DNA of 64,000 bases from Schizochytrium sp. TIO01 (taxonomy: Eukaryota > Sar > Bigyra > Thraustochytrida > Thraustochytriidae). Positions 54,689 to 64,000 of the stretch are shown here, one piece after another; position 1 is the first letter of the stretch; each line of letters opens with the position of its first letter. The translations under genes and the position numbers were made by a program. The notes beneath the pieces were generated by a model, which did not search any database, was not told where the DNA came from, and worked only from the letters and a program-made list of their open reading frames with translations. Where the stretch lies: contig SMSO01000032.1 in NCBI GenBank assembly GCA_004764695.1, positions 6,096,668-6,160,667 of the forward strand, read 5' to 3'.

Positions 54689-57600
54689 ATGTCGCGAGGG
54701 CGGCACACAATGGAGCGCACGCGACCGCTTGTGGAGTGGTCTCCACACGACTCGAGCCACTTTGTGCTAGCTTCCTCCGTGGATCTTAAGCTGTTCGATT
54801 CCGCTGCTCTCAACGTCAACGGAGACGCTGAAGCTTCTAGCGTCCTTCTTGCCAGCAGCTCCATCGGCCCCTCTATCTCATCATCATCTGCAGTACCTCG
54901 CCATGCACATAACTCTAGTTCCGGCAACTCTTCGACATCAGCATTTCACCTTTCGTCAAAACCAAGTGGCAATGGTGAATATTCAATCTCGAGCAGCGCA
55001 AACCATGCTGTGAATAACGTCACTACCAGTGCCTCTCAGAGTGGAGTATACAGCTCTGGTATGAGAACACAATTCGCCCCCGGTATGAACTCCAGCTCAA
55101 CCGGAATGGCGCAGTTGCACCTGGGTCCTGCAGCGAACTTGGAGCATTCCAGATCCAACGCAAGCCATTGGAAACGTAAAAACAACCTCATTGCTGTTAG
55201 GTCCATGTCCAGGCCCATTCGCTGCGTGAGCTGGTACCCTGGTGCAGACGACCCACTGCTCGTGGCTACCGGCGATAGCACAGGCCATGTGCGACTTGTG
55301 AGTTTTCAGGAGAATCGCAATCTAGAATCAAATGGCGTAGTCATGGAGTTCGGGAACAACCGGAATCTTAATGCTTTGTCCTGGAACCCTCAGCACACGA
55401 ACATCATTGCCGTTGGTATGGACTTTACACGCCTCGTAAACAGCATTGCGTTCTGGGATATCAACCGCATAGCCAAGACGAATGGAGGTAATAACTCCAA
55501 CAGGAACAGCCAGCAAAATGTGGAACAGCAACCGCCAGAGCAGCAGCAGCAACAACAACAGAAAGGCACTGGAAGTTCAGATGGTCAGAAAAGTGGAACT
55601 GAGGAAAATCCTAATCCGAATTTACCGCACCCAATCATGGAAACAGGACAAATGGAAGGAGCACTCGCGTTAGCATGGGCCCCAAACAACCCGAATTGCC
55701 TTGCAGTTGGCACTCAATTCAAGTGGATGCGGCTCTATGACATTCGTCTTGGCATGACAGAAGAACCCAATACAGCACATAGGAAGACACCACAGTCTGT
55801 GGTAGCCCACGCTAAAGCGGTCAAAGGTGTTGTCTTTGACCCTTGCAGGCCTCACTGTCTTGCAACTTTCTCGGACGACGGACTGATGAAAGCATGGGAC
55901 ACTCGCCGCTTAGACAACCCCGTGATTACTATCTACTCCCAATCAAAGAACACGAGTCAGATTTCATGGTCCCCTGTGCAGCCTGGCTTGTTAGCTAGCG
56001 TCAATATTGACGAGAAGTGTATTAGCCTCTATGATGTCCGTAGGGCCTACGATGTAGAGCACACTGTGAAGACTAGGTACACCGATGCTGAAATGGATTC
56101 TCCCCCTAGGAATGGACTCGGTGACAACCGTGAAGTCGATAGTGGAGGAGCCACTCCACGAGGAGATGTGAATGGACGTGCGGTAGTGAAAGAGGGCTCT
56201 TCTGATGACAGCGGGAATATAGCACGAGAGTTGAGTAACAGCTCAATGCCTGCTCAAACCACAATAGAGTTGCGAAAGCCAGACTTGCGCCGCTACACAA
56301 AGCATGCACCTGCAAGCTTTTGCTGGATCCCTGGTGCCAAGAACCAAAACTTCCGTCCGGAGGATTTGGTGCCAGGAGCCCAGGCCAAAGCTGGCCAGAC
56401 CTGCACTGATGAGTCCACCAACCGTGTCCTATTTGTTTCGTGGAGTGGCAACTACGTCGAGGATGTCTCCTTGCAGGACCCTCTTCCCCTGTCTGTATCT
56501 CCAACTTCCTCTGTGAGCTTCGGGAGCAGCCAAGGTATACGTAATCTCTCGTTCGCTGCGTATGATCCCTCTATGGTTCTGCGCAAGCGTGCCAAGCTCG
56601 GATACTCGATTGATGCAAATGCAAATGTCGCATTGCTTGATCAGACCGTGGCTGCTGCCAAACATCTTCTCCATGGACAATCACGTTCTGCAGTTGCTTC
56701 TGAAGAACATTTTGAGATGGTAGACCGTTTTGATACACGTGGATGCCTTGAAAACCTTTTGCGCTTGAGGGACATGTGGCGCTGGATTCTTCGAGCATCT
56801 AGTCTTATTGACCCTATGAGATCCAGAGGCCTTGTCGACTCAGGACTTCTTTTTGTCATTACTCAGCGCCCCGGCATTCAGGGAGATACACACATCGATG
56901 CGACTCTCAAACCTCCATTCTGTCTTTATCGTAGTAGCCAGCGAACCTTTGCGCTACATTTGTGCGGCTGGAGAGATTTTGGTGACGCAGATACAGAAAA
57001 CTCAAACAGCAAATCAGCTGCTCTGGAGGCCAACGAAGATGGCTCGCCTCTGAATCCTTTAGACTCTGATCGAGATTATCAACGCGCTGCAGCGTTGGCA
57101 GTGTTTGACTGCAACCTTCCACTCGCGGTTCACATCCTCCAAACAGAAGCCAGTTTGTTGCTCAAGGAAAAATCAGAGCGTCTTCGCTTTCTTCCGCGTA
57201 CAGATGGAACGGAGCAGGATGAAAATCTTATTGCAGATTTGCTGCAGCTTGTTGCAATGGCACTTGCTGGATACCCGAGCACAGAAAGCCAGACATCGAA
57301 ATTGTGGATTGATTCTTGTTGCGCACTGACCAAGAGACTTGGAAGATTTCCTATTCTCTGTGCAGCGCTTAAGTTTCTTATGGAAAACTTTGAGCGTCGC
57401 ATACTTAGGTCAAGCAATGCTGAAGCAACGTCTGACGGTAAGAAAACCATGTCATCAGGGTCAGACACCACAAGCACGTCTGTCGATAATGAAGCAAGCT
57501 CGAGCATTGACTCCATGAGTAGCGAGATAATTGATTTTCGGAGCAGCAGTGGGCCTGCTTTGGCAGGGATTCCAGAGAACGATCCTGTTGGTGAAACTGC

Positions 57601-58897
57601 TCCAAACAAAACACTAAATGCTGGAAGTCGTGCCAGTGCAGCTGGTGCTGGTGGAGATGACTATGATCCGTCAAAGCGTAGCTCAAATGAGACCGACAGT
57701 AAAGTGCCACATGAGGCCAAAGAAAAGGTGGCAGAACTCGAGTTTAGCTGTGTTTTGGGTGAACTCGCTATCCCTCTGACTGATAGAATCGCGTTTGCGT
57801 GTCGATTTTTACCGGACGCTTCATTGTACCCATTTCTTGAAGACAGTTGTTCCAATGCAATAGAGAACGGTCATCTTGATGGTATCATTCTTACTGGTTT
57901 GGGTTTTCTTGGCATGCGCCTCTTGGAGGCATACGTGAATCGCAGTGGTGATGTCCAATCTGCCGCCTTGGCCGTGTGCCACACCATTGCCTCAGAGCTC
58001 GGAAGCATTTCATTGCTCTCTGTACAACGTTGGATCACGTCTTACCGTGACTTGCTTAATGTATGGCGTCTCTGGCAAGAGCGGGCAAGATTTGACGTGC
58101 GATATGCTGCACGCGAGAGAAAACTGAAGCTCCATCGTGAGAAGGAGGTTGCCCCTGCAAGCCCAGCCTCTCCGCCTGCTCCTTCGGGTTCTAATCCACA
58201 CACCTATTCATTTGATTCTATCGAAGGTCGCATCTCTGAGCGAGTAAAGCATCCTCAACCGACCACAATTGCTGAAGACTCTGCCTACACCCCAGCAAGC
58301 ATGGTGAGACCGCGGGCTATTCAAGAATCTCAACTCTATGCTGTATGCACGAACTGTAAGGAATCCTTGCTACTCTCAAATATCCTTGGTGATCTACCGT
58401 CGCTGGGTGGATCATCCAGAGTAAATGATCGCAAACTTACCATTCCATGCTGCCCCCGCTGTAAGAAGCGCCTTTCATCATGCGCAGTTTGTGTGCTCCC
58501 GATGAGCTGCATTAACCCATACGCACAAATGGCAGGATCTTCGGCACGCGATCGTACTCGTGTTAGTCGAGTAATGGAAAAGGTTGCCAGACAATCCCAG
58601 CGAGCTGGTCAGCGTCGTCCCTTGAAGGGGGCTGATCCCAAGATGACTCGGCTCTTGCAAGCTGGGGGCGTTGATACAGAGTCGTCTCAGGGCTCGGTTA
58701 CAGACGCACCGCATTGTGTTACTGCTGGTGATCAACAGTTTCTTGCAGCAGGTACTTCACAGCCTTTTGGTCGATGGTTCTCCTGGTGCCTTCGCTGCCG
58801 CCATGGTGGACATGCTGCCTGTATGACCGAATGGTTCAAGTCACACGTGCGTTGTCCTGTGGCCGATTGCGATTGCCCGTGTACATCTTTACGCTAA
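54689..58897 (+). CDS. MIOS/Sea4-like GATOR2 subunit (WD40 plus C-terminal zinc module)
   Basis: 1402 aa, ATG at 54689. MIOS is part of GATOR2 (yeast SEACAT), which relays amino-acid sufficiency to TORC1 at the lysosome or vacuole. It starts TRPLVEWSPHDSSHFVLAS, the typical first strand of MIOS WD40. Further WD blades begin near residues 176 (IRCVSWYPGADDPLLVA), 226, 324, 377 and 424. A helical solenoid follows from about 640. The C terminus holds the RING-like zinc ribbon: C..C near 1219, CCPRCKKRLSSCAVC near 1253, and CLRCRHGGHAACMTEWFKSH to CPVADCDCPC at about 1364-1398. All of it keeps Cys/His spacing as in human MIOS. Human MIOS is 875 aa; the extra length is low-complexity insertion, at about 35-160 (Ser/Asn), 265-310 (Gln), 470-530 and 905-1010. 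Confidence 0.9.
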   Translation: MSRGRHTMERTRPLVEWSPHDSSHFVLASSVDLKLFDSAALNVNGDAEASSVLLASSSIGPSISSSSAVPRHAHNSSSGNSSTSAFHLSSKPSGNGEYSISSSANHAVNNVTTSASQSGVYSSGMRTQFAPGMNSSSTGMAQLHLGPAANLEHSRSNASHWKRKNNLIAVRSMSRPIRCVSWYPGADDPLLVATGDSTGHVRLVSFQENRNLESNGVVMEFGNNRNLNALSWNPQHTNIIAVGMDFTRLVNSIAFWDINRIAKTNGGNNSNRNSQQNVEQQPPEQQQQQQQKGTGSSDGQKSGTEENPNPNLPHPIMETGQMEGALALAWAPNNPNCLAVGTQFKWMRLYDIRLGMTEEPNTAHRKTPQSVVAHAKAVKGVVFDPCRPHCLATFSDDGLMKAWDTRRLDNPVITIYSQSKNTSQISWSPVQPGLLASVNIDEKCISLYDVRRAYDVEHTVKTRYTDAEMDSPPRNGLGDNREVDSGGATPRGDVNGRAVVKEGSSDDSGNIARELSNSSMPAQTTIELRKPDLRRYTKHAPASFCWIPGAKNQNFRPEDLVPGAQAKAGQTCTDESTNRVLFVSWSGNYVEDVSLQDPLPLSVSPTSSVSFGSSQGIRNLSFAAYDPSMVLRKRAKLGYSIDANANVALLDQTVAAAKHLLHGQSRSAVASEEHFEMVDRFDTRGCLENLLRLRDMWRWILRASSLIDPMRSRGLVDSGLLFVITQRPGIQGDTHIDATLKPPFCLYRSSQRTFALHLCGWRDFGDADTENSNSKSAALEANEDGSPLNPLDSDRDYQRAAALAVFDCNLPLAVHILQTEASLLLKEKSERLRFLPRTDGTEQDENLIADLLQLVAMALAGYPSTESQTSKLWIDSCCALTKRLGRFPILCAALKFLMENFERRILRSSNAEATSDGKKTMSSGSDTTSTSVDNEASSSIDSMSSEIIDFRSSSGPALAGIPENDPVGETAPNKTLNAGSRASAAGAGGDDYDPSKRSSNETDSKVPHEAKEKVAELEFSCVLGELAIPLTDRIAFACRFLPDASLYPFLEDSCSNAIENGHLDGIILTGLGFLGMRLLEAYVNRSGDVQSAALAVCHTIASELGSISLLSVQRWITSYRDLLNVWRLWQERARFDVRYAARERKLKLHREKEVAPASPASPPAPSGSNPHTYSFDSIEGRISERVKHPQPTTIAEDSAYTPASMVRPRAIQESQLYAVCTNCKESLLLSNILGDLPSLGGSSRVNDRKLTIPCCPRCKKRLSSCAVCVLPMSCINPYAQMAGSSARDRTRVSRVMEKVARQSQRAGQRRPLKGADPKMTRLLQAGGVDTESSQGSVTDAPHCVTAGDQQFLAAGTSQPFGRWFSWCLRCRHGGHAACMTEWFKSHVRCPVADCDCPCTSLR

Positions 58898-59555
58898 TTT
58901 CATCTTGTCTGAACAAGATCAAGCCAAAGGCCTCGCAGTGTGATTTTCTTTCAGTAAGCTCGAAGCAATTTTCAAAAGAAATAACAAAAGTACTGGTACT
59001 TCAATTTAATTTTCTAAATCATGTTCGGGCGATTCTCCTTTTCTCTAATATCTGGTATAATGTATGCATGGGAAACTCGTTTAAAGAATGAATCCCTGAC
59101 TCCGAATACAATCAAAGTTTCATTATAACAGAATAAGAAGTCTAACTAATTCTATTGTAATGAGGATGCATTGGAAGCTCCTAAGCTCCTCTTTTAGATT
59201 AATTTGTGGGGAAAAGAACAAAAGCAAGAAAAACTTGACTTTCCCATAGAAGAGTACATCAACCCCAAACAGAATATATATCTATATATATTAATTCGTT
59301 TAAGCTGAAGAATCAACATGCGGTGAACAAGCGAAATGAAGCAATCTTTATAACGTATCTCAAAAACATTAATCAGTTCACTGCTTCTCTCTTTCCTCTC
59401 TTGGGGACCGAGGATGACTAGCTAATATACTATCCAACTCGCCAGGGTACTTTCTCCCGTGCGTTCAATGGTGTCATCTTCTACATGATGATTCTCATAC
59501 AGGCGTGAAATGGGGAGAAGTGGAGACTTCGATAAACACCACAAACAAAACTAAA
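58898..59555. other. Intergenic, convergent 3' ends
   Basis: 658 bp, AT-rich with a TATA run near 59276-59295. No gene seen. Confidence 0.5.
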
Positions 59556-60968
59556 TCAATGAGCCCGGTAGGCCGGGGGTCGAGAATTGAGTTGTGGAAC
59601 CTGCCGTGTTTGCATTTGCATTTTTTGTTGATGTTCTTGGATTTTTTGTGCGAGGGCTTTTGCCATGAATTGTTTTCTAGCGAGTTTGCGGACCTCCTTC
59701 AAGAATGTGGTAAGATCAATAATGTCATTTGATAGGGCACGATCCAGATGATAAAGGGTGTCGTCAATCGCATTGATTTCCGCAACGCAGTCGAAAAGTT
59801 GCCGAGAGAGACCATCTGCCGGTACGATTGCTTCGTCAAGATTGATCTGGGCCATTGCACTCGCATGATCTGTATCCTCATTGTTCCCGTACTCTGCAAG
59901 CCAAGTTTGGAGCTGCGTTTCCTTCATATCAAGTTCTTCAATAGTTGCTTCGAGAGTCTTTTTCTGCTCTTCAAGTTTATGCATGCCCTCCTCGAGGGTT
60001 TTCTGACCTTCTTCAAGTTTGTTTTGTGTACGCATTTCTTCGCCAAGTTCTTTCTTCATGCGCTCACGAAACTTATTGAATTCGGACTGAAGCTTGATTT
60101 CCAGAGCTTGACGAGCAGACTTCAGAGCATTCTGGTTCCTCGTCTCTAAGCGCACTCGTTCCTCGTCACCGGTATTTTGTACGTTCGATGCTAAAGAGGG
60201 TCGCATAGAAATTGGAGAAGGGCTGCTATGGTTGCCAGTTAGGCCTGAAACTGGATAAGGTGGCGGAGGAGGGGTGTTGCTATTCCCTCTGGGGTAAGGG
60301 GTGGAGGACGATGAGTACGGTGATGGAGGTGGATACGGTGTTGAAGAAGGATATGGCATTGAAGGAGGGTAGAGTCCATTGGAACGAGGATAGGGGCTGG
60401 CCGAAAAGTTGCTGTATGGTGGCGGCGGGGGTGTTGACGAAGGTGATGAAATAGAAGGTGTAGAGGACGGAGCTCCACGTGCATGCACAGGAGTTATTTT
60501 ACCAAATTCATCTTTACACACAGAAATTACCTTGGAGAGATTGGTTCGTGACGAATGCCATTCATTCAATACAGGAAGAGAAACTTGGCCATCCCGACTG
60601 ACATTAGGATGCCCTGGGGTAATCTCCATTCCCGTAGTAGGTGTCACATATACAATTGGTGCTGAGTCTGGGTAGGCTTTGGACACCCAGAAGCACATGG
60701 GAATATTGTATTGTGTTCCATGGTAAAAGATTGGCACCGTGCCTTTGAGTTCAAGGAGCGTATTTGATTCCCCTGTGTTGCTGTAAAATACCTCCAGACT
60801 CGGCTTTAATGACGGACATTCCATACATGCATCGGACGCATCCTTTAATACCCGCGCCATGTACTCAGGCCTGTACGTATCGCAACCTGCTAGAAGGTGC
60901 TCCAAAGTCGATCGGACACCACCGGAGCCCGGGCCGCTCTGATGACTTGCATGCATTGATGGATACAT
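59556..60968 (-). CDS. TSG101/Vps23-like ESCRT-I subunit
   Basis: 470 aa from the ATG at 60968; the frame extends eight codons further to a TTG only. ESCRT-I sorts ubiquitinated cargo into multivesicular bodies. N-terminal UEV domain (about 30-150): LKGTVPIFYHGTQYNIPMCF, YPDSAPIVYVTPT and LPVLNEWHSS align with TSG101 and, like it, lack the E2 catalytic cysteine. Then comes a Pro/Ser/Tyr-rich linker with repeated STPYP (about 170-265), a coiled coil (about 280-370, KLEEGQKTLEEGMHKLEEQK), and the steadiness box (about 380-450, ADGLSRQLFDCVAEINAIDD, then LDRALSNDIIDLTTFLKEVR) that binds Vps28/Vps37. Three PPxY motifs are present, two in the linker (PPPPPY) and one at the very end (RPPAYRAH). Confidence 0.93.
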   Translation of the reverse strand: MYPSMHASHQSGPGSGGVRSTLEHLLAGCDTYRPEYMARVLKDASDACMECPSLKPSLEVFYSNTGESNTLLELKGTVPIFYHGTQYNIPMCFWVSKAYPDSAPIVYVTPTTGMEITPGHPNVSRDGQVSLPVLNEWHSSRTNLSKVISVCKDEFGKITPVHARGAPSSTPSISSPSSTPPPPPYSNFSASPYPRSNGLYPPSMPYPSSTPYPPPSPYSSSSTPYPRGNSNTPPPPPYPVSGLTGNHSSPSPISMRPSLASNVQNTGDEERVRLETRNQNALKSARQALEIKLQSEFNKFRERMKKELGEEMRTQNKLEEGQKTLEEGMHKLEEQKKTLEATIEELDMKETQLQTWLAEYGNNEDTDHASAMAQINLDEAIVPADGLSRQLFDCVAEINAIDDTLYHLDRALSNDIIDLTTFLKEVRKLARKQFMAKALAQKIQEHQQKMQMQTRQVPQLNSRPPAYRAH

Positions 60969-61214
60969 GGTGTCCACAGATAGAAGGATCAATTGGCGAG
61001 AAAATCAGAATTTAAAAATCAGCAAAGCAGCCTCCCTAGGAAAATCAATGTTTTCAATATGCTCTTCAATCGTCGCGGCTTCACTGTGTGCACAATTACA
61101 GATTGTTCTGCTCGGAAGGTTCTGCGCAGAGCAAGCAAGGTCTCTTTCTAATTGGAAATCTGAGAATAACTCCAAATTAATGCAATCTCTAGGAATCGAA
61201 GAGCGCAGCTGCAA

Positions 61215-61418
61215 ATGCCAAAGGTATGTCGCTCAAAGTGTGACTTTCAACACAAATCCTCAAAGATCCCGAGTGAGGCCGCCAACAAAGCCAGGAAGGA
61301 GCTGGCGAAGACGATAATGACGAAGAAGAATCTACAGAAACGGACGCCACTTCAACAGCTTAGCCACTGCAGAGAGTTCAAAAGCACTTATCACGCAAGC
61401 AAACTCCGGAGGCTTTGA
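61215..61418 (+). CDS. Small lysine-rich protein, 67 aa, candidate
   Basis: Starts MPKVCRSKC and continues with a basic helix-like stretch (KIPSEAANKARKELAKTIMT), ending KLRRL and TGA. Codons and composition look genuine, with no low complexity. It lies about 250 bp from the TSG101 start on the other strand, so both could share a promoter. A GTATGT donor directly after the third codon and an AAAG acceptor 43 nt on could be an intron, though the unspliced frame is open. Not recognised; it could be chance. Confidence 0.33.
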   Translation: MPKVCRSKCDFQHKSSKIPSEAANKARKELAKTIMTKKNLQKRTPLQQLSHCREFKSTYHASKLRRL

Positions 61419-64000
61419 CGCCTACCTACCGTGTCAAGCCCGCGCAATCGCGGGTCTCAGCGAGACAGGCAACGAAGGTGATCGTCAATTGCTCTTGTCA
61501 ATGAATCATTCTCTCGCTTCATTTTATCAATATCTAAGTAGGTGGTACCTCGTGTATCTAATTATTTATTTAGTAGGCCTATATCGTATACTTTATTCTA
61601 TTTGCAAAACTATCAAATTTCCACTATCTACTGGTAGAAACACCTAATTCTTCCTAATTATTTTCTAATTAATCAATCAATAACTACTACCTATGGTGAT
61701 ACATGAAAAAAGAAGAACGCATAGAACGACTCCATCATCTGAAGAACAAGAACATTTGGAACATGTGAAACCCATTCCTTTCAGATCTGTGATCATTTTT
61801 CGAAGCAAGGTGCGAAGGACTCGAATAAGGAAAGTACGATAGGAAGCTATTTGTAGCAGTTTGTATATACCAATGTGCTGACTCCGTAATACGTAAAATT
61901 TAATTTGAAATCCTCGTATGAATTAGATATTGGCTCAGTATTCAGGATAGGAGGACAGGAGTCTATAAAACATGCGAAAAAAACACGCACCACAAAGAAT
62001 CCGTCTATACGAGATTATAAATTCCATGGTTTTATAAATAAATAATTTGAGTGAGGTAAACACTCCAGTTCAGAAGAAGCCCGCCACAGCAAGCTATCTC
62101 ATGCTACAGTGATTTGCAATACTTAGGAATTTCTGTGCATTTCAACTGATAGCACACATTTCAATTTCAGCTCCATTTCTGACTGTGCAGTCTGGGCAGC
62201 TTGGGCAGCGTCAGCAACGATAATAGCATGAAGATTACATCTGATAAGCAAAGATTGTCCGCACGAATTCAGGCGTGCTCTTTGATCCAATGCTGTAAAT
62301 AAATATTGCATAGGAATTCTCATCAGAACATTTTAGATAGTTCCTCTCGAATTTATATCAATCATAGAGTTTAAATGGCGCACGATGTTTTAGTTACGCA
62401 GTTGATTGACCTGTATTGAATTTGGGGGTACATATTTTGTCATTTGAACCAGATCTAGTTATGAAATTAATTCATGCTTGAGCAGTTTTTTTGATGTTAA
62501 GGGACTAAACTATCACGAAACCACATCAAGGTTGTTGCATCAAGTTTATGGCTGTTCCTTGATCGTCTTTAAATTGAATAGTATTTTAAACCATTCCAAC
62601 TCAACTCCACTTCGTTTTGGTAGCCTAGTATACTCTTGTTAATTGGGCCAAAACAAGCGCCTTTAGTTAGCTCAACCTAAAATATAGAATGCGTCTGAGT
62701 GCCTGAGTCTTCTCGTAAATTTGATGGTGAACCTCGCTGTTGAAGTTTCTGATCGTTGGGTGAACGACTTTTTAATGGTTTAGTGTAGTGTAGTGCATAA
62801 TGCATAGATGTATTCGATGCACCCCCCCACCCCCCGCACATACAAGCAAAGCATAATTAACGTTTTATAATGTTATATGTTAGAACATATTGAGGAAGAA
62901 AGGGAAGCACAGGAACGGTCTTATTTCTAAAATGTCCTAATGTTTGGAGGTAACTTTTTAATAGCGTTTTATTGATAAGGGCTCCAAGCTCGGTCATAGC
63001 CATACTATCTACCTACTATACTACATATTGAAGAATAAAATTGGTTCTCAATTTTAAAACCTCGGTAAGGTGGACTTCAAAATACAATTGTTCTTAGAGT
63101 GAGAGAGGCCTAGCGGTGTACTGAGGACATGTGTGAAGGAAGTCAATATGCTGGTGACTTTGAACCTGGTGTTTTAGCTCCAATTAAAATCGCCAACACT
63201 TACAAATCGGTCACTAGGAATCATTCTAGCCTAGCACTGAAGATAAAGCTTCATTGTCAAATTGGTAAGTGCCCACGGCCCACAAGTAGGGTTTATATCG
63301 TTACGGGGAAACATTTTAAGATTGGAACCTTTCAAAGTGTGATTCGCAGAATTTCATTTAAAATAATAAAAAAATAGATATGCCTAGAGCTGTTGATCAA
63401 ATTCAATAGAGTAAACTGCATACATTATATTGCTTCTTTGCCAACGAAGCTGGATAAGGAAAATCGAAAATCAAAATAATAGGTATTTGTAACTCATGAA
63501 GTAGTTAGACTCAATTACTCAAACTCAAGAGATTCCGGGGTGACCGCGAATGTAACGCAAGAAGGACCACCAAGTCGAGCACCAATTTACCATCATAAAC
63601 AAGCCTGTGTTTCGCGAGTGTCACGACCCTCGAGAACATCAAGCTGGCTTCGCAGCAGAATTTTCCTTTTCTCGCATGCTTCAGAAGTGAATTCAACTTT
63701 ACAAACTTTAATTCTCCCTGCAATATTCTATTTTCACACAAAAGTAGACTATCGTCGTCGCGTTGTATTGCTTGCTTGATGTTTGGCCAAGCACGAACTT
63801 AAACCCTACTCACTGTGGCGTGCACGGTTAACGGCATTGGTGTTTCCCCTATTTATTTTAGTCTTGTCCTGTTTATTTTAGTCTTGTACAAACTAAAATT
63901 AAATTTAAGCTCCCCTCCGACGAATATTTCAAAGGTTGGATTGTTACAACTACTTAGATTTACTATAAAACATCAATTTGACTGAGTCATCGGAGTCTTT
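61419..64000. other. Region without a gene, 2.6 kb to window end
   Basis: AT-rich, with a C-rich run near 62820-62838 and many short frames of no quality. A plus-strand frame at 63129-63377 is open but resembles nothing. I see no RNA gene. Confidence 0.45.

Noticed and set aside
1-64000. tRNA, 5S rRNA, snRNA, CRISPR arrays
   Set aside because: Scanning by eye for T-arm TTCRA motifs, 5S and U6 core sequences and spaced direct repeats found nothing that fits; a covariance-model search would be the decisive test.

Overview
This is 64 kb of a eukaryotic nuclear genome. The large proteins belong to eukaryote-only families: a type III phosphatidylinositol 4-kinase, a GATOR2 MIOS subunit, ESCRT-I TSG101, ATAD3, an RNase kappa-like protein and a BAG-domain protein. 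They sit in long, mostly uninterrupted reading frames on both strands. All three stop codons end recognisable genes, so the code is standard. A few places carry GTAAG...YAG boundaries that fit short (about 30-110 nt) introns. Intron-poor large genes with long serine-rich extensions would fit a heterotrophic protist, for example a thraustochytrid-like stramenopile. That placement is a guess; nothing here proves a taxon.

Layout. 1-429 (-): start of an unknown lysine/alanine-rich protein, cut by the window edge. 3617-6343 (+): PI4K III-beta-like kinase behind a probable leader intron. 6883-7341 (-): Snl1-like membrane-anchored BAG protein. 7900-8126: array of 48-bp repeats. 8351-9211 (+): unknown polytopic membrane protein. 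9581-12121 (-): unknown coiled-coil/serine-rich protein. 13888-14766 (-): RNase kappa-like domain with a long N-terminal extension. 15040-15497 (-): probable multi-exon gene, with an ambiguous coding patch up to 15945. 15946-25168: long repeat-rich stretch with one weak gene candidate. 25169-28105 (+): MAPKKK-like kinase. 29138-31423 (+): Hsp110-like protein fused to TPRs. 32135-34402 (-): membrane-anchored leukotriene A4 hydrolase-like aminopeptidase. 36575-37501 (-): FAD synthase. 37502-44915: long region with no convincing gene. 44916-46703 (+): ATAD3. 48039-52697 (-): giant five-module EF-hand protein. 54689-58897 (+): MIOS. 59556-60968 (-): TSG101/Vps23. 61215-61418 (+): small basic ORF. 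The rest to 64000 has no gene I can support.

The genes do not form an operon-like system. Several products act on endosomes, lysosomes or Golgi membranes (PI4K, RNase kappa-like, MIOS, TSG101), and two would be Hsp70 nucleotide-exchange factors (BAG protein, Hsp110-like). Clustering by chance is the default explanation. The most unusual object is the Hsp110-like protein: its nucleotide-binding domain runs almost directly into the helical lid, the substrate-binding beta-sandwich is missing, and a TPR domain with most of a carboxylate clamp is fused at the C terminus. Also worth checking are the RNase kappa-like protein whose extension has no ATG, the EF-hand protein of five diverged modules, and a TSG101 carrying its own PPxY motifs.
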